Part shown: in pieces, positions 1 through 6,487 of the stretch | Numbering within the stretch: position 1 is the first letter of the stretch | Layout: each line of letters starts with the position of its first letter | DNA from: Actinomycetes bacterium | GTDB taxonomy: Bacteria; Actinomycetota; Acidimicrobiia; Acidimicrobiales; RAAP-2 | DNA: 6,487 nucleotides | Assembly (NCBI GenBank): GCA_021800645.1 | Contig: JAJYYT010000118.1 | Coordinates: 1-6,487, forward strand | Reading direction: 5' to 3' | The notes under the pieces: model-generated | The model's input: the letters and a program-made list of their open reading frames with translations, nothing else | What the model was told of the DNA's origin: nothing | The model's database searches: none | Translations under genes and position numbers: made by a program

Positions 1-644
1 GGAGGTCTGCGGGCTCGGTCGTCGCGGTGGTGGTCGGCATCTTCGTCGGGCTGTGGAGCTCGACGAGCGCGATGGCCGTGCTCCAGCAGGTCCTGGACAT
101 GGCGTACGAGGTGCCGGCCGATCGCAAGTTCATGGCCCGAAGGCTGCGCGGGGTGCCGCTCCTCGTGCTCACGGGCCTGCTCGGGAGCTCTGCCGCCGCG
201 CTGATCGTGTTCGGCAAGCCGATCGGGTCCGCGATCGACGGGACGCTGCCCTTCGGCGGTCCGGCGTTCACGCTCGGATGGACCGTGCTGCGCTGGGTCG
301 TCGCCTTCGCCCTCGTCTCGGTGCTGTTCTCCGCGTACTACGCGTACGGGCCCTACCGCAGGCGTCCCGCGTGGCGGTGGGCGAGCCCGGGGAGCCTGCT
401 CGCGTCGGGCGTGTTCCTCGTGGGCTCGCTCGGGTTCTCCTACTACGTCAGCAGCTTCGGCTCCTACGGGAAGACCTACGGCAGCTTCGCGGGCGTCGCG
501 ATCTTCATCTTCTGGATGTACCTCGCGGCGCTGGCCGTGCTGCTCGGCGGCGAGCTCAACGCGCAGCTCGAGCGCGAGGGGAGGTCAGGTCTCGGGGTGA
601 GTCGCACGCGGTCTCGGTCTCGGCGAGGGGATCCCTCCGGCTGA
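1..644 (+). CDS. YihY/virulence factor BrkB family membrane protein, 5' partial
   Basis: This is the C-terminal part of an integral inner-membrane protein of the YihY/BrkB family. Its transport function is not settled; older names (ribonuclease BN, BrkB) are unreliable. The reading frame is open from nt 3, so the true start lies left of the window. The GTG at 27 is only an internal valine. About 213 residues are visible. Family hallmarks are LWSSTSAMAVLQQVLDMAY near the start, the charged ADRKFMARRL loop, three further hydrophobic helices, a YYAYGP stretch, the FGSYGKTYGSFAGV segment, and a last helix ending in LLGGELNAQLERE, which matches the family's conserved C-terminus. After it comes a short basic tail (RTRSRSRRGDPSG). 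That tail and the end of the conserved helix overlap, tail-to-tail, the end of the MMPL gene on the other strand. Family assignment is secure; its cellular role is unknown. Confidence 0.92.
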   Translation, partial: RSAGSVVAVVVGIFVGLWSSTSAMAVLQQVLDMAYEVPADRKFMARRLRGVPLLVLTGLLGSSAAALIVFGKPIGSAIDGTLPFGGPAFTLGWTVLRWVVAFALVSVLFSAYYAYGPYRRRPAWRWASPGSLLASGVFLVGSLGFSYYVSSFGSYGKTYGSFAGVAIFIFWMYLAALAVLLGGELNAQLEREGRSGLGVSRTRSRSRRGDPSG

Positions 645-2736
645 CCAGTGGCTCGTCGCGGTGCCCGGGCCACCAGGCGAGGTGGCCGACGAGCGCCGTG
701 AGGGAGGGGGTGAGGAACATCGCCATGACGAAGGCGGCGACCGCGATCCCGAAGGAGATCGCGAACCCCATCTGGCTGAGCGTCGTGCCTCCGGCGAGCA
801 CCAGCGACGCGAACGTGCCGGCGAGGATGAGCCCCGCCGAGGCGATCGTGGGGCCGGCGTGGCGGACTGCCATGGCCGCCGCGGCGCGCGGGTCTCGGCC
901 CTCTGCGGCCTCCTCTCGAAGCCGGGACACCATCAAGATGTTGTAGTCGGTGCCGAGCGCCACCACGAAGAGGTACATCACGATCGGGAGGATGAAGGTG
1001 AGGCCGCTCTCGTGGCGGGCGTCCTGGAAGACGAGCACGGTGGCGCCGAGGGTGCTCGCGAAGCCGAGCCCGACGGCGCCCATCAGGTACCACGGCGCGA
1101 CCGCGCTGCGCAGCAGGAGGGCGAGGATCACGAGGATCAGCGCGGCGGCGACGGGGAAGACGAGCGCGTAGTCGTGCCCCATCGCAGCCTGGAGGTCGAC
1201 GTAGACCGAGGTGATGCCGCCGATCAGCGGCCTCGTGCCGCGCGGCGCGTGGTCGGCGGCGCGCTGGAGCGGTCCGCGGACCGTCGACATGGCGGCGTCG
1301 GACTGCGCGCGGTGGGTGAGCACCACGCGGAAGTCCGCGACCGTGCCGTGCTCGGCGACGCGCGGCGCGGCCACCGTTGCGACGCCCCGCACACGAGAGA
1401 GCCGGTGCCCGAAGCTCGCGAGCGCGCCGGCGGGGATCGGGGCGTGCTCCGTCGACTCGAGGTAGACGTCCGTCGGCGACGCGGCGCCGGCTGCGTAGCC
1501 GCGGAGCAGCACCCGCTGGAACACGGCCGACTCGGTCGAGGCTGTCTTGCCCGAGTTGAGTGTGAAGGAGGGGTGGAAGCTGAGCGCCGACACCGAGAGG
1601 GCGATGAGGACGGCGGCGCTCGTCGCCGCGACGCGGCCGGGGTGGCGCGCGAGCGCATCCCCGATCGCGCGGAAGCGCGCGGACTCCGGCTCTCGCTGCC
1701 ACGCTTTGGACGGCCAAAACGCCTTCGTGCCGAGCAAAGAGACGATCGCCGGGATCAGCGTGAGCCCTGCGACGAGCGTCGAGGCCACGGCGATGGCGAG
1801 CGCCGGTCCGAGAGAGCGGAAGAGCGTGATGCTCGAGAGCGTGAGCGCGAGGAACGCGATGATCACCGCGCCGGCAGCGGTCGCGATCGCCGGGCCGACG
1901 CGGGTGATCGCCTGGACCATCGCGGCCTTCGCGTCCGCTCCCGCCCGCAGCCGCTCTCGGTAGCGGAACATGAGGAACAGCACGTAGTCGGTCCCGACGC
2001 CGAAGAGGACGACGATGAGCAGCGTCGAGACGGTGCTGTCGATGTGCAGGCCGAAGCCCTCGCTCAGCGAGGCGATGAGGCCGTCTGCGATCTGCGACAC
2101 GACGCCGATCGCAATGACCGGGAGCAGCGCGATCACCGGGCTGCGGAAGATGAGCAGCAGCAGCGCGAGGATGAGCCCGATCGTCGCGATCGCCACGACC
2201 TTCGACGCGGTCTGGCCGGACTTCTGCTGGTCGACGAACTGTGCCGCGCTGCCGGTCACCCCGGCCCGCAGGCCGCTGCCCTTCGCGAGCGCGGCGACGT
2301 CGCTGCGCAGCGCGAGGACCGTGTCGGTCTGCACGGTGGTGAGCTGTCCCTCGGCGTTGGGCATCTGGACGCCGATCACGCCGACGAGGCGGTTCGCCGA
2401 GACGACCGGCGGGTCGACCAGCCCGACGGCGGCGAGGTGCCTCGAGGCGAGCGACCGGCGAGCGCGCTCGAGCCACGAGACGTCGCGTGGGGTGAGGGGA
2501 CGGCCGTCGCGCCGCTCGACCACGACGAGGGCGGCGGGCGTCGCCGAATCGAAGAAGGCGTGCTTCTGGAGGTCGGACGCCTGGACGGACTGGTAATGGC
2601 TGGGGAGGAAGGACACCTCGCTCGTTGTCGCCGCGAGCTTCGGCGCCAGGGCGACGATGGCGACGGCCGCCACCACCCAGAGCCCGATGACCCGCCAAGG
2701 ATGGCGCACGACCACCCGTCCCAGCCTGGCGAACAT
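556..2736 (-). CDS. MMPL/RND-family membrane exporter
   Basis: A 726-residue transporter of the MMPL branch of the RND superfamily. These are proton-driven exporters of lipids, drugs or other hydrophobic compounds in the cytoplasmic membrane. The protein has the two-fold RND layout: helix 1 (about 14-33), a large extracytoplasmic loop (34-180), helices 2-6 (about 180-335), a second half starting near 367, another loop (387-522), and helices 8-12 (about 524-683). Both proton-relay Asp-Tyr pairs are present: GTDYVLFLMFRYRE with D250-Y251, and GTDYNILMVSRLREE with D597-Y598. At 726 residues it is shorter than mycobacterial MmpL3 and lacks a large cytoplasmic C-terminal domain. The ATG at 2736 has a good GAGGAG ribosome site (2748-2743, 6-nt spacing). 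It is transcribed divergently from the tetR gene, with operator-like palindromes between them, so TetR control is likely. The last ~25 residues are polar, have no family counterpart I recognise, and overlap the YihY gene. The substrate is unknown. Confidence 0.95.
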   Translation of the reverse strand: MFARLGRVVVRHPWRVIGLWVVAAVAIVALAPKLAATTSEVSFLPSHYQSVQASDLQKHAFFDSATPAALVVVERRDGRPLTPRDVSWLERARRSLASRHLAAVGLVDPPVVSANRLVGVIGVQMPNAEGQLTTVQTDTVLALRSDVAALAKGSGLRAGVTGSAAQFVDQQKSGQTASKVVAIATIGLILALLLLIFRSPVIALLPVIAIGVVSQIADGLIASLSEGFGLHIDSTVSTLLIVVLFGVGTDYVLFLMFRYRERLRAGADAKAAMVQAITRVGPAIATAAGAVIIAFLALTLSSITLFRSLGPALAIAVASTLVAGLTLIPAIVSLLGTKAFWPSKAWQREPESARFRAIGDALARHPGRVAATSAAVLIALSVSALSFHPSFTLNSGKTASTESAVFQRVLLRGYAAGAASPTDVYLESTEHAPIPAGALASFGHRLSRVRGVATVAAPRVAEHGTVADFRVVLTHRAQSDAAMSTVRGPLQRAADHAPRGTRPLIGGITSVYVDLQAAMGHDYALVFPVAAALILVILALLLRSAVAPWYLMGAVGLGFASTLGATVLVFQDARHESGLTFILPIVMYLFVVALGTDYNILMVSRLREEAAEGRDPRAAAAMAVRHAGPTIASAGLILAGTFASLVLAGGTTLSQMGFAISFGIAVAAFVMAMFLTPSLTALVGHLAWWPGHRDEPLVSRRDPLAETETACDSPRDLTSPRARAAR

Positions 2737-2742
2737 GGAATG

Positions 2743-2748
2743 CTCCTC
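2743..2748 (-). promoter_or_regulatory. Ribosome binding site of the MMPL gene
   Basis: Read on the - strand this is GAGGAG, six bases before the ATG at 2736. It is the clearest Shine-Dalgarno in the window and fixes the MMPL start. It contrasts with the tetR and LLM genes, where I find no comparable site. Confidence 0.8.
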
Positions 2749-2760
2749 GTGCTCGAATCT

Positions 2761-2778
2761 ACCTGCCGACCAGTAAGT
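2761..2778. promoter_or_regulatory. Operator 2: degenerate second copy of the palindrome
   Basis: ACCTGCCGACCAGTAAGT matches operator 1 at 14 of 18 positions in the same orientation. Its own arms pair at only 4 of 7 positions. The two sites are centred 23 bp apart, about two helical turns, with a 5-bp gap. This one overlaps the proposed MMPL -10 box and transcription start but lies outside the tetR promoter. It could therefore add control to the MMPL side only. It is weaker by symmetry, and its function is inferred from similarity to operator 1. Confidence 0.55.
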
Positions 2779-2804
2779 TACCTACTTGCCGACAGGCAAG
2801 TCAA
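2775..2804 (-). promoter_or_regulatory. Proposed promoter of the MMPL gene
   Basis: On the - strand there is TTGACT (2804-2799) as a -35 box, an 18-bp spacer, and TAACTT (2780-2775) as a -10 box of the TANNNT type. Transcription would begin near 2768 and leave a leader of about 30 nt that contains the GAGGAG ribosome site. Operator 1 fills almost the whole spacer and touches the -35. Operator 2 overlaps the -10. Bound repressor would therefore block RNA polymerase. The boxes are read by eye and the spacer is one base longer than ideal. Confidence 0.55.
2784..2801. promoter_or_regulatory. Operator 1: perfect inverted repeat, likely TetR site
   Basis: The 18-bp sequence ACTTGCCGACAGGCAAGT has perfect 7-bp arms (ACTTGCC and GGCAAGT) around a 4-bp centre. 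It lies in the divergent region beside a tetR gene, where TetR-family proteins usually bind as dimers to palindromes of this size. It overlaps the proposed -35 boxes of both genes, so one bound dimer could repress both directions. Binding itself is inferred. Confidence 0.78.
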
Positions 2805-2815
2805 GTCGCTACAAT
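2786..2815 (+). promoter_or_regulatory. Proposed promoter of the tetR-MFS operon
   Basis: There is TTGCCG (2786-2791) as a weak -35 box, an 18-bp spacer, and TACAAT (2810-2815) as a good -10 box. The expected start of transcription, about 7 nt after the -10, falls on or next to the ATG at 2823. That makes a leaderless message likely. The -35 lies inside operator 1, which predicts that TetR represses its own gene. Confidence 0.55.
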
Positions 2816-3485
2816 GACCGTCATGGTATGGGAGGCGACAGGACCCGGGCCGGCGGACCCGGGCCAGGGCGCGGCGGCGAACGGGGGACTGGGCGACCCC
2901 GGCCACGGCGACGCAGCACACCCCGGCGACCAGACTCGTGCCCGGATCCTCCGCGTGGCCCTCGAGCTCATCGCCGACAAGGGCTACGCCGCGACGTCCA
3001 CCCGCGAGATCGCCGAGCACCTCGGGTTCACCAAGGCGGCCCTCTACTACCACTTCCGCACGAAGGACGAGCTTCTGGCGGCGATCGTGTGCCCCGTGAT
3101 CGAGGAGCTGGAGGCACTGATCGAGCACGCCCGCGCCGATGGTGGTCGCAGCGCGCGGCGTTCCCTCGTCGTCGGCTACGTCGAGCTGGTCGGGCGTCAC
3201 GCGGAGCTCATCCGGGTCCTGGCGAGCGATCCCTCGGTGAAGGAGAGCGCCGGCCTGCACGTGGCCACGCCGGTCTTCCGCCGGCTGGTGCCGCTGCTCG
3301 CCGGCACGAGCGAGCCGGACACCGCGCAAAGGACCCGTGTCCGTGCGGCGCTGAGCGCCGTCCACGGCGCGCTGGTCCACGCGCAGCCCGACGACGATCC
3401 CGAGATCCTGCGGACGACGGCGGTGGAGGTCGCGTGCGCGGCGCTCGGGCTGCCCGCCCGCGCCCACGCACGGCAGGGGCGCTAG
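2814..3485 (+). CDS. TetR/AcrR-family transcriptional regulator
   Basis: A 223-residue (or 220-residue) DNA-binding repressor of the TetR family. The N-terminal DNA-binding domain starts near residue 41 (TRARILRVALELIADKGY). Its helix-turn-helix spans about 62-82 (REIAEHLGFTKAALYYHF, then RTKDELL), matching the family consensus well. The all-helical C-terminal part, where ligand binding and dimerisation occur, is too divergent to name the effector. ATGs at 2814 and 2823 are both in frame. Neither has a clear ribosome site, and the -10 TACAAT ends 7 nt before 2823, so I favour a leaderless start at 2823. Either start leaves an unusual Gly/Pro/Asp-rich extension of roughly 37-40 residues before the domain. 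No ATG, GTG or TTG occurs in frame between 2823 and the domain. The MFS gene follows after 3 bp, so the two are probably co-transcribed. Likely targets are the two palindromes just upstream. Confidence 0.93.
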   Translation: MTVMVWEATGPGPADPGQGAAANGGLGDPGHGDAAHPGDQTRARILRVALELIADKGYAATSTREIAEHLGFTKAALYYHFRTKDELLAAIVCPVIEELEALIEHARADGGRSARRSLVVGYVELVGRHAELIRVLASDPSVKESAGLHVATPVFRRLVPLLAGTSEPDTAQRTRVRAALSAVHGALVHAQPDDDPEILRTTAVEVACAALGLPARAHARQGR

Positions 3486-5216
<1,731 letters not shown>

Positions 5217-5217
5217 C

Positions 5218-5236
5218 GCTCCTGTCGCGCGGGAGC
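5218..5236. terminator. GC hairpin between convergent MFS and MscS genes, possible terminator
   Basis: A 7-bp stem (GCTCCTG with CGGGAGC, one G-U pair on the + strand RNA) closes a 5-nt loop. It starts 2 bp after the MFS stop and ends 8 bp before the MscS stop. There is no T-run on either side. An alternative overlapping stem, GAGC-AGA-GCTC (5233-5243), is also possible. Placement in a 28-bp convergent gap fits a two-way terminator or 3'-end stabiliser, but the lack of a T-tract keeps confidence low. Confidence 0.4.
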
Positions 5237-5244
5237 AGAGCTCG

Positions 5245-5958
5245 TCAGCGGCCGTCCAGCGGTGCCGGCGCTTCTGGCGCCACGGCTCCCGGGGCGGGTG
5301 CTGCGTTCGCGGGTGCTGGTGCGGCCGTGGGTGAGGGCGCTGAGGGGAGCGGCGTGCGAGGTGTGCGGGCCACCCCAGCGGCGAGCATCGCCGAATTGGG
5401 GATCTTGTACTCGCCTTCCTCGGTCTGGAGCGTGACGTAGATGAGCGTCATCTCGCGGACTCGAGCGTCGAAGATGCCGCCAAGTGCCCCTGACCGGACA
5501 CGGACGCGATCTCCGAGGTGAAAGGGCCTGGCGAGGATCAGGACGAGACCGGCGAAGACGTTCCCGAGGCTTTGCTGGGCAGCGATGCCGAGCACGACCC
5601 CGGCGAGCCCTGCGCCGACCAGCAGGTGCTCGATCGACACGCTCAGCACCGCGAGGACGCCGAAGATCACGATCAGGTAGCCGACCGCCGCCGACACGAT
5701 CCGGACCGCGCCGCCTGCACTGGGCATCGACGTCGAGGCCACGTGCCGGCCGAGGACCGAGGAGAGGCGCGTCGTGGACACCGCGCCGAAGACGAGCAGC
5801 ACTCCGGCGCTGACCCAGGCCACGAGCCGCGGGCTCAATGCGTGCTTTTCGATGTCGCCGAAGGCAGAGCCCGCCACCAACGCGGCGAGCGCAAGCAATC
5901 CCGAGAGGACGCCGACGACCACACCGCGGCGCTTCGCGCGCAAGTCCTGCTCGGTCAT
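5245..5958 (-). CDS. Small MscS-family mechanosensitive ion channel protein
   Basis: A 237-residue protein of the MscS family, membrane channels that open under turgor to release solutes during osmotic downshock. Two hydrophobic helices come first (about 12-32 and 44-62), then a third (86-107). These are followed by the diagnostic pore helix and its continuation, GAGLAGVVLGIAAQQSLGN (116-134) and FAGLVLILARPFHLGDRV (135-152), and a beta domain ending near TEEGEYKIPNSAML (179-192). The usual alpha/beta C-terminal vestibule domain is missing. An Ala/Pro-rich tail (about 203-234) takes its place. Upstream in-frame codons are open far past this point, through the 16-bp repeat. I chose ATG 5958 because GAGGG (5969-5965) lies 6 nt before it, whereas ATG 5964 abuts that site. 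It converges on the MFS gene. Family is secure; whether the short form gates alone is not known. Confidence 0.9.
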   Translation of the reverse strand: MTEQDLRAKRRGVVVGVLSGLLALAALVAGSAFGDIEKHALSPRLVAWVSAGVLLVFGAVSTTRLSSVLGRHVASTSMPSAGGAVRIVSAAVGYLIVIFGVLAVLSVSIEHLLVGAGLAGVVLGIAAQQSLGNVFAGLVLILARPFHLGDRVRVRSGALGGIFDARVREMTLIYVTLQTEEGEYKIPNSAMLAAGVARTPRTPLPSAPSPTAAPAPANAAPAPGAVAPEAPAPLDGR

Positions 5959-5964
5959 CTGCAT

Positions 5965-5969
5965 CCCTC
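5965..5969 (-). promoter_or_regulatory. Ribosome binding site deciding the MscS start
   Basis: Read on the - strand this is GAGGG. It sits 6 nt before ATG 5958 but directly touches ATG 5964, so the shorter protein (MTEQDLRAK...) is the better call. It also argues against starts further upstream that would translate the repeat array. Confidence 0.65.
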
Positions 5970-6020
5970 GTCGTGCATCGTCACCGTCTCTGTGCGGTCC
6001 GAGCGGGGGGCCGCCGCCGA

Positions 6021-6132
6021 CTCGTGCCTGGACCGGCTCCTGCCTGGACCGGCTCCTGCCTGGACCGGCTCCTGCCTGGACCGGCTCCTGCCTGGACCGG
6101 CTCCTGCCTGGACCGGCTCCTGCCTGGACCGA
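6021..6132. repeat. Minisatellite: seven tandem copies of a 16-bp unit
   Basis: The unit CTCCTGCCTGGACCGG is repeated head-to-tail seven times without gaps. Copies 2-6 (6037-6116) are identical. Copy 1 has G for C at position 4 and copy 7 ends in A instead of G, so variants lie only at the edges, as expected for arrays that grow and shrink by slippage or unequal exchange. The array lies 62 bp before the MscS start and 51 bp before the LLM start. The unit has no stop codon in any frame on either strand, so chance reading frames run through it. I do not regard it as coding. Confidence 0.95.
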
Positions 6133-6167
6133 GGGTAGTCGGCCCCGTCTGCGCAGCGGCGGCCGAT

Positions 6168-6176
6168 TGATAGGGT
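6168..6176 (+). promoter_or_regulatory. Proposed extended -10 promoter of the LLM gene
   Basis: TGATAGGGT combines the TG of an extended -10 with TAGGGT (6171-6176), a TANNNT hexamer. The ATG at 6184 follows after exactly 7 nt, so transcription probably starts at or beside it. I see no good -35 at the right distance, as is usual with extended -10 promoters. AGGG (6172-6175) could instead serve as a weak ribosome site with 8-nt spacing, so a leadered message is not excluded. Confidence 0.5.
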
Positions 6177-6183
6177 CCGCTGG

Positions 6184-6487
6184 ATGCACCTCCGGATCTT
6201 TGTCGAGCCCCAGCAAGGCGCCTCCTACAGCCAGCTCCTGACGGTGGCGCAGCATGCCGAGTCGCTCGGCTTCGACGGCTTCTTCCGATCCGACCACTTC
6301 CTCGCCATGGGCGTGGACGGCTTGCCGGGGCCGACGGACGCGTGGGCGACCCTCGCAGCGCTCGCGCGCGAGACCAGCCGGCTCCGGCTCGGCACGCTCC
6401 TGAGCTCGGCCACGTTCCGGCTTCCTGGGCCGCTCGCGATCACGGTCGCCCAGGTCGACCAGATGAGCGGCGGAAGGGTGGAGCTGG
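6184..6487 (+). CDS. LLM-class (luciferase-like) F420-dependent oxidoreductase, 3' partial
   Basis: The first 101 residues of a luciferase-like monooxygenase-fold enzyme. The protein opens with MHLRIFVEPQQGASYSQLL, then AESLGFDGFFRSDHFLAMG (25-43, with S36-D37-H38), GLPGPTDAWATLAALARET (46-64), RLRLGTLLSSATFRLPGPLA (66-85), and the hallmark QMSGGRVEL (93-101). This pattern matches the cytosolic TIM-barrel LLM enzymes annotated in actinobacteria as F420-dependent, which move hydride between F420 and an unknown substrate. FMN use cannot be ruled out from this part alone. A full protein would be about 300 residues, so two thirds lie beyond the right edge. The ATG at 6184 starts exactly at the family's conserved first strand, and the -10 TAGGGT ends 7 nt before it. 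It is divergent from the MscS gene, with no obvious functional link. Confidence 0.92.
   Translation, partial: MHLRIFVEPQQGASYSQLLTVAQHAESLGFDGFFRSDHFLAMGVDGLPGPTDAWATLAALARETSRLRLGTLLSSATFRLPGPLAITVAQVDQMSGGRVEL

Larger units (their letters stand above)
5959..6183. other. Divergent intergenic region between MscS and LLM genes
   Basis: This 225-bp non-coding stretch must hold the promoters of both flanking genes. Half of it is the 16-bp tandem array (6021-6132). On the LLM side I can propose an extended -10 box. On the MscS side (5965-6020, with a run of six G at 6005-6010) I find no convincing promoter. No RNA gene or operator-like palindrome is evident. Confidence 0.7.

Noticed and set aside
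27..29. GTG at 27 as the start of the YihY gene
   Set aside because: The frame is open to the window edge, and the family has additional N-terminal helices before this point, so the gene is cut by the window.
661..2817. Long + strand open frame of 718 codons opposite the MMPL gene
   Set aside because: Its translation is almost all Arg, Glu, Asp, Gly and His with no domain, and it runs antisense to a clear MMPL transporter. Long antisense frames are expected in GC-rich coding DNA.
2889..2891. CTG as a shorter tetR start
   Set aside because: CTG starts are rare, and the G-run before it ends only 1 nt away, too close for a ribosome site.
5965..6020. Promoter for the MscS gene
   Set aside because: No pair of boxes at sensible spacing is visible on the - strand here; naming one would be guesswork.
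6021..6132. CRISPR array
   Set aside because: The units abut directly with no spacers, and 16 bp is too short for a CRISPR repeat.
5959..6297. Longer MscS start at 6297 that would translate the 16-bp array as a 16-residue repeat
   Set aside because: The repeat has no stops in any frame, so the open frame is by chance. The extension would overlap the start of the LLM gene, and a good ribosome site exists at ATG 5958.

Overview
The window is a high-GC stretch, most likely from an actinomycete-type genome (Actinomycetota). The signs are very strong G/C at third codon positions, an F420-type luciferase-like oxidoreductase, MMPL and 14-helix MFS exporters, and two genes whose -10 box sits exactly 7 nt before an ATG (the leaderless layout common in this phylum). 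The sequence alone does not fix the genus. It holds six genes, four complete and two cut by the window edges, packed with little free DNA.

Left part (1-2736): the 3' end of a YihY/BrkB-type membrane protein gene on the + strand runs tail-to-tail into an MMPL/RND exporter gene on the - strand. Their coding ends overlap by 89 bp.

Middle (2737-5216): a 77-bp divergent control region separates the MMPL gene from a tetR-family gene, which is followed after 3 bp by a DHA2-type MFS drug exporter. The control region carries a perfect 7-4-7 inverted repeat and a second, degenerate copy 23 bp away. Both overlap the promoter elements I can propose. The simplest reading is a small export regulon: one TetR repressor controls itself, the co-transcribed MFS pump and the divergent MMPL pump. 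The signal it senses and the exported substrates cannot be read from the sequence.

Right part (5217-6487): a small MscS-type mechanosensitive channel gene on the - strand converges on the MFS gene with a 28-bp gap containing a GC hairpin. A 225-bp intergenic stretch follows, carrying seven tandem copies of a 16-bp unit. It leads to a divergent luciferase-like (LLM) F420-dependent oxidoreductase gene that runs off the right edge.

I see no RNA gene, CRISPR array, insertion sequence or phage gene. I found no new multi-gene system. The points most worth a second look are the paired operators over the divergent promoter, the 16-bp minisatellite, the two apparent leaderless starts and the convergent overlap.
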